Assembly: GCA_037974335.1 (NCBI GenBank)
Contig: CM075760.1
Coordinates: forward strand, 36,403,609 to 36,467,608
DNA length: 64,000 bases
Direction: 5' to 3'
From: Prionace glauca
Lineage: Eukaryota > Chordata > Chondrichthyes > Carcharhiniformes > Carcharhinidae
Shown: positions 10,600 through 20,588 of the stretch, piece by piece
Layout: each line of letters begins with the position of its first letter
Numbering within the stretch: the first letter of the stretch is position 1
Translations under genes and position numbers: made by a program
Notes under the pieces: model-generated
Databases searched by the model: none
What the model was told of the DNA's origin: nothing
Seen by the model: the letters and a program-made list of their open reading frames with translations, nothing else

Positions 10600-10890
10600 G
10601 TTTTAAAGTTTATGTATTAGTGTCACAAGTAATCTTACATCAGCTCTGCAATGAAGTTACTGCGAAAATCCCCAAGTTGCCACATTTGTTTGGATACACA
10701 GAGGGAGAATTTAGCATGATCAATGTACCTAACAACACATCTTTCAGACTGTAGGAGGAAATCGGAGCACCTGGAGGAAACCTGTGCAGACATGGGGAGA
10801 ATATGCAGGCTCTGCACAGACAGTGACCTAAGCTGGGAATTGAACCCAGGTCCTTGGTGCTGTAAGGCTGCAGTGCCACTCGGTCAGTAT
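10600..10890 (-). mobile_element. tRNA-derived SINE (HE1-like), diverged
   Basis: Inverse orientation of the SINE consensus: starts with the 'aatgaagttactgcgaaaatcc' tail block and ends with the tRNA-like head around 10840-10885 (ggaattgaacccagg = B box reversed). It sits inside the LINE relic. Confidence 0.7.
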
Positions 10891-11482
10891 TGTCCTGTAA
10901 TCTAAGGCTTCGCTCATCAGCATTTATGAAATCACCAATCTTTGTGTCACCTGCAAACTTACTTGGTATACCTCCGATATTCACATCCAAATTATTAACT
11001 TACACTACAAACAAGAAACGATGCAACTCCTATCCATGCAAAACACCGCTGGACACAGACATCTAGTCACAAAAATTGCATTTGACCATCCCCCTCTGAC
11101 TCCTGTCACTTTTGCATGCACTTTGGCAAATTATCGAATGGGCTTTCACCTTCTTCATCAGTCGTCCATATGGAACCTTGTCAAAAGCCTTACTGAAGTC
11201 CATGTAGACTACGTCAACTGTATACAATGAGTCACCTCCTCAAAAATGCAATCAAATTTGTAAGACCTGATCTCCCGTTGCCAAAACCATGCTGTCTATC
11301 CTTGATTAATTCTTATCTCCCCAAGTGGAGATTAACTCTGCCCCTCAGAATTTTTTCCAATAGTTTCCCTACTGCTGAAGTTAGACTTACTGGTCTGTTG
11401 TTTGCTGTTTTTTCCCCGTGTTCCTTCTTAACTAATGATACCACATTGGCTGTCCTCCAGTCCTGTGGCACCTCTCCTGCAG

Positions 11483-11696
11483 TGGAGATACCAGCGTTGG
11501 ACTGGGGTAAACACAGTAAGAAGTCTCACAACACCAGGTTAAAGTCCAACAGGTTTATTTGGTAGCAAAAGCCACTAGCTTTTATAGAACTCTCACTCCA
11601 CCTGATGAAGGGACAGCACCCCGAAAGCTAGTGGCTTTTGCTATGAATAAACCTGTTGGAATTTAACCTGGTGTTGTGAGACTTCTTACTGTGTTT
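11483..11696. mobile_element. hairpin MITE with 13-bp flanking repeat
   Basis: The two ends are inverted repeats of about 55 bases: 'cagtaagaagtctcacaaca' near 11515 and its complement near 11680, with 'aaagctagtggcttttgcta' near the centre. The element is flanked by a perfect 13-bp direct repeat (acctctcctgcag, 11470-11482 and 11697-11709), read as a target-site duplication. There is no coding capacity. Partial copies lie at 1025, 11885, 25975, 39550 and 57010. Confidence 0.7.
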
Positions 11697-11884
11697 ACCT
11701 CTCCTGCAGCCAGCTAATTATTGCCAGAGTCACTGCAATCTCCTTCCTTGCCTCCCACAGCAGGCTGGGGATCACCCCATCTTGGCCTGGGGATTTATAC
11801 AATTTTAGGCCCGTTACAACCTCCTCCCCCTCAAATGTTAAGTTGTTGAAGTGAATGACAAAGCTGCTCCCTGATATCTATATG

Positions 11885-11985
11885 ACTCACCTGATGAAGG
11901 TGCAGTGCTCTGAAAGTCCATGATTCCAAATAAACCTGTTGGACTTTTTCTTGATGTTGTGAGACTTCTTACTGTGTTTTCTATA
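11885..11985 (+). mobile_element. half copy of hairpin MITE
   Basis: The 3' arm only ('ttgttgtgagacttcttactgtg' type ending) with the 'acctgatgaaggtgcagtgctc' loop block. Same family as the element 200 bases to the left. Confidence 0.55.
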
Positions 11986-12227
11986 CCTACATCATCCCTC
12001 CCCACAGTGAATACAAATACAAAGTATTTAATTTAAAACCCCACAAATATCTCCCAGCTCCACGGACAAATTACCACATTACTCCCTAGTGGATCTTATT
12101 CTTTGTCTGGTCACCTCCTGCCCTTCACAGAACACCTTTAAACAAACGTTACACAGAGGAGGAAGTTTTGGCCTGAAGCTCCCCAACCAACTTCCGCATT
12201 CACACAATGGAGGAAATGTGATTGGCT

Positions 12228-12254
12228 GGAGGACCAGAGTTCTTTCGGTCCTCC
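12228..12254. repeat. 27-bp hairpin motif, left copy
   Basis: Perfect 8-bp inverted repeat (GGAGGACC / GGTCCTCC) with an 11-base loop, lying between two CCAAT boxes. Its inverted copy lies at 12572. Confidence 0.7.
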
Positions 12255-12571
12255 AACTCTTTCTATTGGTCAATACCTCAGCCTTACCGTCGTGGGGAAA
12301 TGGGCGACCCACGCACATGCGCAGGTTCCCCTCTCCCCGGAACATGCGCTGCTTCCCCTCTCTCTTGGACATGCGCTGTCCCGGGCCGGGGGGGAGGGGG
12401 CGACCACCGAGCGGCTTCTCGCTCTGGTCGGAGCCGCCAGCCGCTTGTCTGGAAACCTTGGCTCGAGGAGGGGGAGGGGAACAATGGGTGGGGGCGGGGC
12501 TCCCGGGTCCGCGAGGTGGAGTCTCTACCCCTCTGACCTTCACGCTGAGCTGCTGACCAATGGGAAACATT

Positions 12572-12598
12572 GGAGGACCGGAAGGACTCTGGTCCTCC
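12572..12598. repeat. 27-bp hairpin motif, right copy
   Basis: Same 8-bp arms and 11-base loop as at 12228, inverted, so the promoter block has mirror symmetry. Confidence 0.7.
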
Positions 12599-12599
12599 A

Positions 12600-12677
12600 G
12601 CTAACCACAGCCCGGGCTTTGTGTGAATGAAGATTGCGCTTCAGACAGACTCAAACTTTCTCCGGTCTCCCACATCT
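12600..12677 (+). other. non-coding first exon of ZNF3
   Basis: Homologous to the ZNF1 first exon ('tgtgaatgaagattg', then 'cacatct') and ends at a strong donor gtgagtaaaa (12678). The start is approximate. Confidence 0.6.
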
Positions 12678-12756
12678 GTGAGTAAAACATCTTTCTGTTC
12701 TCCCCCTTTCCATTTCTTTTCTTATTCTGGGGGAAATTGTTGACCTGCAGCGATTG

Positions 12757-14154
12757 ATCACGCGAAATAGAAGCAGGAGTGTCCACCAGGCCCTTCAAGC
12801 CTGTCCCGCCATTCAGTGCAATCATATCTAATCTATTTCGGCCTCAACTCCTTCACAGTGCCACTTCCCACAGCCCTCTATCCATCCATCTATTAAATAT
12901 TTATCCGCCTCACTTTAAATACTTCTAATCATCCAGTCTCCACCACCCTTTGGGACAGAGAATTCCAGAGATTCACCATCCTCTGCAAAAATAAATTTCT
13001 ACGCACCTCCGTTTTAAATGACCAACCATTTATCTTGTAGCTTGTTTGTGATTCTTCCGCTCCTGAAAATATTTCACCATCTACCCTATCAAGCCCCCCC
13101 ACAGGATCTTATATATTTCAATGAACTCACCCCTTTGTCTTCTAAACTTCAAGGAATGCAGACCTAGACAATTTATTCTCTCTTGTCCTCTCATCCCAGG
13201 AATTAGGCTGGTGAATCTCCTTTGGACTACTGCCAATGTTACAATATTCTTGTTTAAGAAAGGGAATCAAAACTGTGTTCCAGTTTCGACACCCTGTGCA
13301 GTTGCCACAAAACCTCCCTGCTTTTAAATCCAACTCTTTGCAATAAAGATCAAAATTCTATTTTCCCTCTTACCTCTTGTGGGACCTGCCTGCTAGCTTT
13401 TTGTGATTCATGCACAAGAATACCCAGATCCCTCTGTACTTCACTCATCTGCAACACCTCTCCTTTTTGATTCCTCCTACTGAAATAAATAGGTGGCATG
13501 GTGGTACAGTGGTTAGCACTGCTGGCTCACAATGCCAGGGATCTGTGTTCGATTCCCAGCTTGGGTCACTGACTGGTTGGAGTTTGCATATTCTCCCCGT
13601 GTCTGCGTGGGTTTCCGCCGGGTGCTAAGGTTTCCTCCCACAATCTGAAAGATGTGCTGGTTAGATGCATTGGTCTAAACAGGCGCCGGACTGTGATGAC
13701 TAGGAGAATTTCACAGTAATTTTATTGTGGCATTGATGTTACTTGTGACTAATAAACAAGTAACATTAATGCTGCAGTGAAATTACTTTAACTTTATGAG
13801 CTCACATTTCCCCATATTAAACTTAATTTGCCAGATTTTCATCACTCAATCTATCTATATCCTCACCACAACATGTTCTTCCACCTATCATCGTATCATT
13901 TGGAAACATTGCATTCTGTTCCTCCCTCCCAGTCATTAATTAAATCATGAACAATTGCGAGCCAAGAACTGATCCTTGTCGTACTCCACTAGTTACATCT
14001 TTCCACTCTGAAAATGACCCATTTATTCCAACTCTGTTTTCTTTGTGATGGCCAGTTTTTAATCCATACTAATACACTTCCACCAATTTCATGGGCCTTT
14101 ACTTAATGTACCAGCCTCTTATGCACCATCTTGTCAAAATCTTTTCGGAAATCA
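12757..14154 (-). mobile_element. old CR1 LINE relic, split by a SINE
   Basis: Inside the ZNF3 intron. On minus it begins with the 3' block ('gaaatagaagcaggagtgtcc' counterpart), then the ORF2 C-terminal blocks to 13490; after the SINE it resumes with RT blocks (13800-14150: 'acatttccccatattaaactt', 'ctgatccttgtcgtactccac', 'atcttgtcaaaatcttttcgg'). No open frame. Confidence 0.75.
13490..13780 (+). mobile_element. tRNA-derived SINE (HE1-like)
   Basis: Head 'ggcatggtggtacagtggtt' (A box) with 'gttcgattccc' (B box), body and 3' part 'gaatttcacagtaattttatt' all present. Inserted in the LINE relic, hence younger. Confidence 0.82.
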
Positions 14155-14492
14155 TAGAATCCCTAGAGTGCAGAAGGAGGCCATTTGGCCCATCTAGTCT
14201 GCACTGACTCTTGAATACAGCATCTTTCCCAGGTCCTATCCCATAACCCCACATTTTTACTCCACTAATCCCCCTAATCTATATCTATTGGGACACAAAG
14301 GGGCAATTTAACATGGCGAATCTGCTTAACCCACAAATCTTTGGATTTGGGAGGAAATCGAAGCACCTGGAGGAAACCCACACAGAGAACATGCAGACTC
14401 CACATAGGCAGTGACCCAAGACTGGAATTGAACCCGGGTCCCTGGTGCAGTGAGGCAGCAGTGCTAACCACAGTGCCACCATGCTGACCTTG
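14150..14492 (-). mobile_element. tRNA-derived SINE (HE1-like)
   Basis: Full-length inverse copy: tail 'atcatagaatccctagagtgc' at the left, body, and reversed head (B box complement ggaattgaacccggg; A box complement around 14462-14485). Confidence 0.85.
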
Positions 14493-14661
14493 TGCCACTC
14501 TTACTATTGACTTACTCCTGTTCCTGATGTTCAAAAGGCATTGCATCACCAGCTTTTGAAGGGCCCAACCAGTGATGCCCACATCCATAAAAGAACGAAA
14601 AAAAGAGAATTGTCTGTTCTGAATTTCACCCTGGTACTGATTTTGTAAACTCCTTTCACAG

Positions 14662-15031
14662 GGTATTAGAAGTTGAGAATCTACAGTCAAAAATCTCAAA
14701 TCAAACGCCACGTCAAGATCTGACATCAAGATCACTGAATTCATCAGGAGCTGATAATCACCGCTTTTGGAATCTAGAAGGAGAATTGTCTGTTTCTTCT
14801 GTTTGCCCCAAAAGGGTTGAAACATCAGTGTGATTGGAAAAGCACCGAGATACACACACACATCCAAGTGATAGTGTTCCAGTGCACTGATTGTGGAAAG
14901 AGCTTTAACTTGTTGCACAGCCTGGAGAAAACTTTGCACCATTTAGAACAGGGAGACCGTGCACGTGTCGTGTGTGTGGACAAGTCTTCAACTAATCGTT
15001 ATACTCTGAGAGTCAAAAAGACACCAACACC
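14662..15031 (+). other. 5' UTR part of ZNF3 coding exon with relic finger
   Basis: Starts after acceptor cctttcacag (AG at 14660-14661). Out of frame with the main protein it carries a degenerate finger (VFQCTDCGKSFNLLHSLEK) around 14875-14935. Its frame has no ATG and runs on past the start of ZNF3 to 15140. Confidence 0.6.
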
Positions 15032-15874
15032 ATGGAGAAACCGTGGCAATGTGAGGACTGTGGGAAGAAATGGCAGTTCCCATCTGAGCTGGAAATTCAT
15101 CGACGCGTTCACACTGGAGAGAGGCCGTTTACCTGCTTAGACTGTGGGAAGGAATTTGCTCATTCATGCAACCTGCAGACACATCAGCGAGTTCACACCG
15201 GGGAGAGGCCATTCACCTGTTCTGACTGTGGAAAGGGATTCACTCATTTAACCCACCTCCACACACACAAGCGAGTTCACACTGGGGAGAAACCGTTTTC
15301 CTGCTCTCAGTGCGGGAAAGGATTCTCTCAGTTATCCCACCTACTGAGGCACCAGCGAGTTCATACCAGGGAGAGGCCCTTCTCCTGTAAGGAGTGTGGA
15401 AAAACATTCACTACTTCATGGAACCTGCTGACACACCAGCGAATTCACACTGGGGAGAAGCCATTCACCTGCTGTGCATGTGGGAAAGGGTTCAGTCGGT
15501 TGTGCAGCCTGCAGACACACCAACGAGTTCACACCGGGGAAAAACCATTCATCTGCTCTGAGTGTGAGAAGGGATTCGCACAGTTATCCCACCTACTGTC
15601 ACACCAGCGAGTTCACACCGGGGAGAGGCCGTTCATCTGCAGCATGTGTGGGAAGGGATTCAGTGAATCATTCACCCTGTTAATACACCAGCGAGTTCAC
15701 AAGGACGAGAGGCCATTCACCTGCTCAGAGTGTGGGATGGGATTCACTAAATCGTCCAACCTGCTGACACACCAACATGTTCACACAGGGGAGAAGCCTT
15801 TCCCCTGCTCAGTGTGTGGGAAGGGATACACTCAGTTATCCAGCCTGCGGAGACACCAGAAAGGTCACAAGTGA
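15032..15874 (+). CDS. C2H2 zinc-finger protein 3
   Basis: 280 codons, ten intact C2H2 fingers in tandem from [14 protein letters not shown] to HQKGHK, TGE[KR]PF linkers except HTRERPF after finger 4 and HKDERPF after finger 8. No KRAB, SCAN or other effector domain. The expected role is sequence-specific DNA binding in the nucleus; the target is unknown. The start is the ATG shared with the sister genes. The coding exon opens at 14662, and the first exon and promoter are at 12.1-12.7 kb, giving a 2-kb intron full of repeats. AATAAA at 16056 is a likely poly(A) signal. The 3' UTR keeps the 'ttctgctggactggccagt' block seen inverted downstream of ZNF1 and ZNF2. This is the cleanest of the three genes. 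Confidence 0.93.
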   Translation: MEKPWQCEDCGKKWQFPSELEIHRRVHTGERPFTCLDCGKEFAHSCNLQTHQRVHTGERPFTCSDCGKGFTHLTHLHTHKRVHTGEKPFSCSQCGKGFSQLSHLLRHQRVHTRERPFSCKECGKTFTTSWNLLTHQRIHTGEKPFTCCACGKGFSRLCSLQTHQRVHTGEKPFICSECEKGFAQLSHLLSHQRVHTGERPFICSMCGKGFSESFTLLIHQRVHKDERPFTCSECGMGFTKSSNLLTHQHVHTGEKPFPCSVCGKGYTQLSSLRRHQKGHK

Positions 15875-16055
15875 TGATGGATTTTGCTGCTCCTGCTGCT
15901 GTTAATCACATCCTCCTCTGAACCAGGTTCATTCTGATTGTTGGAGGAGTCGGAAGGTTCTTTCTGCTGGACTGGCCAGTCTCACAATTTTACGTCCTGT
16001 TGGTTTTTTTAGAATTGTTGTAAGTATCTACTTTCATGTTTTATTTGCATCATAG

Positions 16056-16061
16056 AATAAA
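16056..16061 (+). terminator. poly(A) signal of ZNF3
   Basis: AATAAA 182 bases after the stop codon, in A-T rich sequence. Confidence 0.5.
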
Positions 16062-16284
16062 ATGTGATTGGAATGAAAAAGATATTTGTTCAAAACTGTT
16101 TGGAACTCCCAAAATCATGCTAGGTTGCCAAGGGGATGGACTGTGGTCATTTAAATGTTCTTCTGTTTAATTTCTCTGGCTGTTTCTCACAGAAGGAAAT
16201 TGTGAAGCTACAGATCTATGTTAGCTGTGATGAACTGGCACACTACATTAAAAGATATGATCTAGGCAATAAAGGGCTGTTTTT

Positions 16285-16640
16285 AATGAATGCAGTGCTA
16301 CTGGAATTCCAGTGGCAAATGTATTGCCACCGGAATTGTAATCCAGAGACCCAGGTTAATGCACAGAGTTCATGGGTTAAATCTCACCACAGTAGATCAG
16401 AGAGTAAGAATCTGGAACTAAAACTCTAATGGTGACTGTGAAACCATTGTCAGTTATCGGAAAAACCCACCTGGTTTACTGATGTCCTTTAGGGAAGGAA
16501 ATCTACCGTTCTTACCTGGTCTGGCCTACATGTGATTCCAGACACCCCCAGCAATGTGGGCTCTTAAGTATCCTCTGAAATGGCCAAGCAAGGTATTCCA
16601 TTGTATCAGATTGCTAGAAAGATTCTCATGAATGAAATCA
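16285..16640 (+). mobile_element. second SINE type (unassigned)
   Basis: Blocks 'gtaatccagagacccaggtt', 'actgatgtcctttagggaag' and 'ccttacctggtctggcctac'-like recur at 60030-60380. The head has a tRNA-like 'gggttaaatctc' B-box remnant. It is different from the HE1-like SINEs; I do not name a family. Confidence 0.6.
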
Positions 16641-16760
16641 TGAGAATCTCCGTACCAAACATAAGAACATAAGAACATAAGAAATAGGAGCAGGAGTAGG
16701 CCATCTGGCCCTTCGAGCCTGCCCCGCCATTCAATAAGATCATGGCTGATCTGTCGTGAC

Positions 16761-19667
16761 TCAGCTCCACCTTCCCGCCCTCTCCCCATAACCCTTAATC
16801 CCTTCTCTTATCAAAAACCCATCAACCCGTTTCTTAAAAATATTTAGCGAGGCAGCCTCCACCACTTCAACGGGCAGAGAATTCCAGAGATTCACCACCC
16901 TTTGAGTGAAGAAGTTCCTCCTCAACTCTGTTCTAAACCGCCCCCCCTTTATCTTGAGGCTGTGCCCCCTAGTCCTACTGTCTTTTTTGAGCGGGAACAG
17001 TCTCTCCACCTCTATCCTATCCATCCCATTCATCATCTTATACGTCTCAATGAGATCTCCCCTCATTCTTCTAAACTCTAACGAGTACAAGCCTAGTTTA
17101 TTCAGCCTCTCCTCATAGCTCAATCCCCTCAACTCCGGTATCAGCCGAGTAAACCTCCTCTGCACTCCCTCCAGGGCCAAAACATCCTTGCGCAGGTGCG
17201 GCGCCCAAAACTGCACACAGTACTCCAGCTGCCGCCTCACCAATGCCCTATACTGCAGCAAGACCTCCCTACTTTTATATTCAATCCCCTTCGCTATGAA
17301 GGCCAGCATCCCATTCGCCTTCCTGACCACCGGCTGCACCAGCAAGCTGGGTTTTTGCGACTCATGCACAAGGACCCCGAGGTCCCTCTGCACCGTCGCC
17401 TGCTGCAGTTTTTCGCCCCGTAAGTAATAGTCCTTCCTACCATTCCTCCTACCAAAGTGGACCACCTCACACTTGCCAACATTAAATTCCATTTGCCATT
17501 TCCTGGCCCATTCGCCCAGCCTATCTAGATCCTTCTGCAGACTCTCCACACCCTCCGCACAATTTGCCTTTCCCCCAATCTTGGTGTCATCAGCAAATTT
17601 CGACACCCTGCACTCGGTTCCCTCCTCCAGATCATCTATATAAATGGTAAATAGCTGAGGCCCCAGCACCGACCCCTGGGGCACCCCACTAGTCACCAAC
17701 CGCCAATCCGAATAGCATCCATTGACCCCCACTCTCTGCCTCCTATTTGACAACCAATCCTCTATCCACGCTAACACCCTACCCCCAACTCCATGTCCCC
17801 TGACCTTCTGCAATAACCTCTTGTGAGGTACCTTGTCAAACGCCTTCTGAAAATCCAGAAAGACCACATCCACCGGCTCTCCTCCATCCACTGCCCTAGA
17901 CACATCCTCATAGAACTCCAGTAAATTTGTCAGACACGACTTCCCTTTAACGAAACCGTGTTGCGTCCGCCCTATCAAGCAATTCCCCTCAAGATGCCTC
18001 GCTATTTCCTCCTTAATGACGGTTTCTAACATTTTACCTACCACAGACGTTAAACTAACCGGCCTATAATTCCCCGCCTTTTGCCTGGCACCCTTCTTAA
18101 ACAACGGCGTAACATTAGCCGTTTTCCAATCTTCCAGCACTTCCCCGGAATCCAGCGACGTCTGGAAAATAACCACCAAGGCATCCACTATCACCTCCGC
18201 CATTTCTTTCAGAACCCTCGGATGCATTCCATCCGGTCCTGGGGACTTGTCCACAATCAGCCCCTCCAGTCTGTCGAGCACCACCTCTCTAGTAACAGTA
18301 ATGTCATTAAGACCCTCCATTCCTACCACCTTTCCATCGCTAACACCCGGCAAATTATTCACGTCCTCCTCCGTGAAGACAGAAACAAAGAAGTTATTCA
18401 AGACCTTAGCCATATCCCTATCCCCTACCACTAGCTCCCCTTTCTCATCCTCTAAAGGACCAACGTTTACCCTAGCCAGCCTCTTCCTTTTTATATATTT
18501 ATAAAAACTCTTGCTATCCTTTTTTATATTAAGTGCTAGCCCAGCCTCATAGCTTCTCCTACCCTCCTTTATCAATTTCTTTGTCAATCTTTGTTGACAT
18601 TTAAACCTTTCCCAATCCTCTTCTCGCCCACTGCTCTTAGCTACTCTAAACTCCTCCGCTTTTAATTTAACACTTTCCTTCACCTCCTTCGTTATCCACG
18701 GCTTATTACCTCTCCTCCTACTGTCCTTTTTAACCATCGGAATAAATTTCTGCTGAGCACCAAGAAAGATCTCCTTAAAGATCCTCCACTGCTCCTCAGC
18801 AGACCTACCTTCCAACGCGTTCCCCCAGTCCACATTCGCCAATTCTTCTCTCATCCTACCATACTCCCCTCTATTCAAACAAAGGACGCGTGTCTGGGAA
18901 CCCACTTTCTCCTCCTCCATCTGCACCAGAAACTCCACCATACAATGATCACTCTCTCCAAGAGGATCCTTCACCGCAAGGTCCCTAATTCTACCCGCCT
19001 CATTACATAGCACCAGATCCAAGATAGCTCGCTCCCTCGTCGGCTCCAACACACACTGTTCAAGGAAATTATCCCGGCAGCATTCCAAGAACTCCTCCTC
19101 GAGCCCACCTTGTCCAACATGGGTCGACCAATCAATATGCAGATTGAAATCTCCCATAACTACTGCCGTCCCATTCCTGCACGCTGCACTTATTTGCGCG
19201 TTAACAGCCCGCCCCACCTCCAGATCATTATTCGGGGGCCTATAGACGACACCCACTAGCGTCTTCCTCCCTTTTCTGTTCCTAATCTCCACCCACAATG
19301 ATTCCACTTTCTGCTCCTTGGCTCCGATATCATCCCTTGCTACCACCTTGATACTATCCTTAATCAGCAGAGCTACGCCACCCCCTCTTTCCTCCTGCCT
19401 ATCCTTCCTAAACACTTGATAACCCTGTACATTCATCTCCCAGTCCCTGTCACCTTGCAGCCACGTCTCTGTAATGGCCACCAGATCGTATCCATTTGTG
19501 TCGATCTGCGCCATCAGCTCATCCACTTTATTCCGAATGCTTCGTGCATTCAGATAAAGCGCTTTCATCCCAGCCTTCACCTGGACCCTACTTGCTGTAA
19601 CGCCACCAATTGGGACATCCTTTGCCTCTTCCCTTACCTGTACCCTATCCTTAACTTTAGACCTCAT
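16761..19667 (-). CDS. LINE ORF2: endonuclease-reverse transcriptase
   Basis: 968 codons without a stop. N-terminal third is the APE endonuclease: LNARSIRNK, ITETWLQ (catalytic Glu), MGDFNLHIDW, SDHCMVEF (catalytic His region). The central part is the RT with SPGPDGMHP, YRPVSLTSV, DFQKAFDKVPH, GVPQGSVLGP and the active-site FADD of KFADDTKIGG. The C-terminal part has the Cys/Trp-rich [15 protein letters not shown] block typical of CR1. It would nick target DNA and prime cDNA synthesis on it. Relative to sister copies one Leu is missing (LLQYRALV), an in-frame change. Looks intact. Confidence 0.93.
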   Translation of the reverse strand: MRSKVKDRVQVREEAKDVPIGGVTASRVQVKAGMKALYLNARSIRNKVDELMAQIDTNGYDLVAITETWLQGDRDWEMNVQGYQVFRKDRQEERGGGVALLIKDSIKVVARDDIGAKEQKVESLWVEIRNRKGRKTLVGVVYRPPNNDLEVGRAVNAQISAACRNGTAVVMGDFNLHIDWSTHVGQGGLEEEFLECCRDNFLEQCVLEPTRERAILDLVLCNEAGRIRDLAVKDPLGESDHCMVEFLVQMEEEKVGSQTRVLCLNRGEYGRMREELANVDWGNALEGRSAEEQWRIFKEIFLGAQQKFIPMVKKDSRRRGNKPWITKEVKESVKLKAEEFRVAKSSGREEDWERFKCQQRLTKKLIKEGRRSYEAGLALNIKKDSKSFYKYIKRKRLARVNVGPLEDEKGELVVGDRDMAKVLNNFFVSVFTEEDVNNLPGVSDGKVVGMEGLNDITVTREVVLDRLEGLIVDKSPGPDGMHPRVLKEMAEVIVDALVVIFQTSLDSGEVLEDWKTANVTPLFKKGARQKAGNYRPVSLTSVVGKMLETVIKEEIARHLEGNCLIGRTQHGFVKGKSCLTNLLEFYEDVSRAVDGGEPVDVVFLDFQKAFDKVPHKRLLQKVRGHGVGGRVLAWIEDWLSNRRQRVGVNGCYSDWRLVTSGVPQGSVLGPQLFTIYIDDLEEGTECRVSKFADDTKIGGKANCAEGVESLQKDLDRLGEWARKWQMEFNVGKCEVVHFGRRNGRKDYYLRGEKLQQATVQRDLGVLVHESQKPSLLVQPVVRKANGMLAFIAKGIEYKSREVLLQYRALVRRQLEYCVQFWAPHLRKDVLALEGVQRRFTRLIPELRGLSYEERLNKLGLYSLEFRRMRGDLIETYKMMNGMDRIEVERLFPLKKDSRTRGHSLKIKGGRFRTELRRNFFTQRVVNLWNSLPVEVVEAASLNIFKKRVDGFLIREGIKGYGERAGRWS

Positions 19668-19703
19668 AGCGTCACCTACCCTCGCACCCTCCCCCCCCCC
19701 TAA

Positions 19704-20588
19704 TTAGTTTAAAGCCTTGTCTACAGTCCTCTTTACTCGATTCGCCAGCACTCTGGTCCCAGCATGATTCAGACCAACCCCATCCTGCCCGAACAGGTCC
19801 CACCTACCCCAATACTGGTGCCAATGCCCCATAAATTCGAACCCATTCCTCCCACACCAATCCCTGAGCCACCCATTTACTTCCTTTATCCTATCAACCC
19901 TACACCCGTCTGCCCTCGGTTCAGGCAGTAGCCCAGAGATAACCACCTTGTCGGTTCTACTTTTTAATTCCATTCCCAGCTTCTCATACTCCCTTCCCAG
20001 ATCCTCAGTCCGCATTTTGCCTACGTCACCGGCACCCACATGTACTACAACGACTGGGTTCTCACCCTCCCACTCCAGATTCCTCTGCAGCCCAGCTGCG
20101 ACATCCTGTACCCGAGCACCAGGCAGACAACACACCCTTCTGTGCACTTTGTCATTGTGACAAAGGACAGTGTCAATACCCTTCACCCCACTATCCCCAA
20201 TCACTACTACATTCCTTTTCCCCTTCTCTTTGCCTATGTCCTGCTGCATCACTGTACCGTGTGCAGTTTGCTCACCAACCTCTCTTGCCTCGTCCTCTTC
20301 CAGACTGGAAGCAAGAACCTCAAACCTGTTATGCAGGTTAAGAGGCTGAGGCCTCCTCTCCTCACCCCCCTTCCTCCTCCCAGCAGCCCCTTTTTGTCCC
20401 TGACCCTTAGATTTAGCCAGTCTAGGGGCACCCTCTCTTCCCCTGATGAGCCTCAGTGTCTGTAGCTCAGAGGCCAGCTCATCCACCTTGAGCTGGAGCT
20501 CCTCCAGCAACCTGCACTTACTGCAGACATGGTCACTGGGAAGGACCCTGGGGTCTGAGCAATAGTCAGAGCTGAGTGATCTCACCAT
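19704..20588 (-). CDS. LINE ORF1: esterase-type protein
   Basis: About 294 codons if the Met at 20588 is used; the open frame runs further to 20714, but that part lies in an older repeat. An N-terminal CSKC motif with a leucine-rich coiled-coil stretch (LLEELQLKVDELASELQTL) is followed by a basic linker and an SGNH-hydrolase-like domain: VVVIGDSGVKG (nucleophile Ser), GAGDVG, and a C-terminal GLNHAG (His). CR1 and L2 elements are known to encode such ORF1 esterases. No stop interrupts it. Confidence 0.85.
   Translation of the reverse strand: MVRSLSSDYCSDPRVLPSDHVCSKCRLLEELQLKVDELASELQTLRLIRGREGAPRLAKSKGQGQKGAAGRRKGGEERRPQPLNLHNRFEVLASSLEEDEAREVGEQTAHGTVMQQDIGKEKGKRNVVVIGDSGVKGIDTVLCHNDKVHRRVCCLPGARVQDVAAGLQRNLEWEGENPVVVVHVGAGDVGKMRTEDLGREYEKLGMELKSRTDKVVISGLLPEPRADGCRVDRIKEVNGWLRDWCGRNGFEFMGHWHQYWGRWDLFGQDGVGLNHAGTRVLANRVKRTVDKALN

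Larger units (their letters stand above)
10112..12060 (-). mobile_element. old CR1 LINE ORF2 relic with nested insertions
   Basis: Read on minus, successive blocks follow the order of the ORF2 RT region of the intact LINE, 3' to 5' along the plus strand: start of the C-terminal block (10125), the 'accaaggtcgctctgaacct' block, 'attccatttgcccc' (10565), 'aatctttgtgtcacctgcaaactt' (10935), 'aagccttactgaagtccatgtagac' (11186) and 'cttggcctggggatttatac' (11781). It is cut by a LINE tail (10187-10243), another LINE piece (10424-10500), a SINE (10600-10890) and a MITE (11483-11696), which makes it the oldest layer here. Confidence 0.75.
12120..12690. promoter_or_regulatory. bidirectional zinc-finger promoter block B
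   Basis: GC-rich core (12300-12520) homologous to block A (for example 'gccagccgcttgtctggaaa' in both, same orientation). Nearly symmetric edges carry CCAAT boxes (ATTGG at 12221 and 12266; CCAAT at 12557) and two copies, in opposite orientation, of a 27-bp hairpin motif GGAGGACC-N11-GGTCCTCC (12228-12254 and 12572-12598). The plus arm runs into exon 1 of ZNF3; the minus arm points to ZNF2. Confidence 0.7.
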
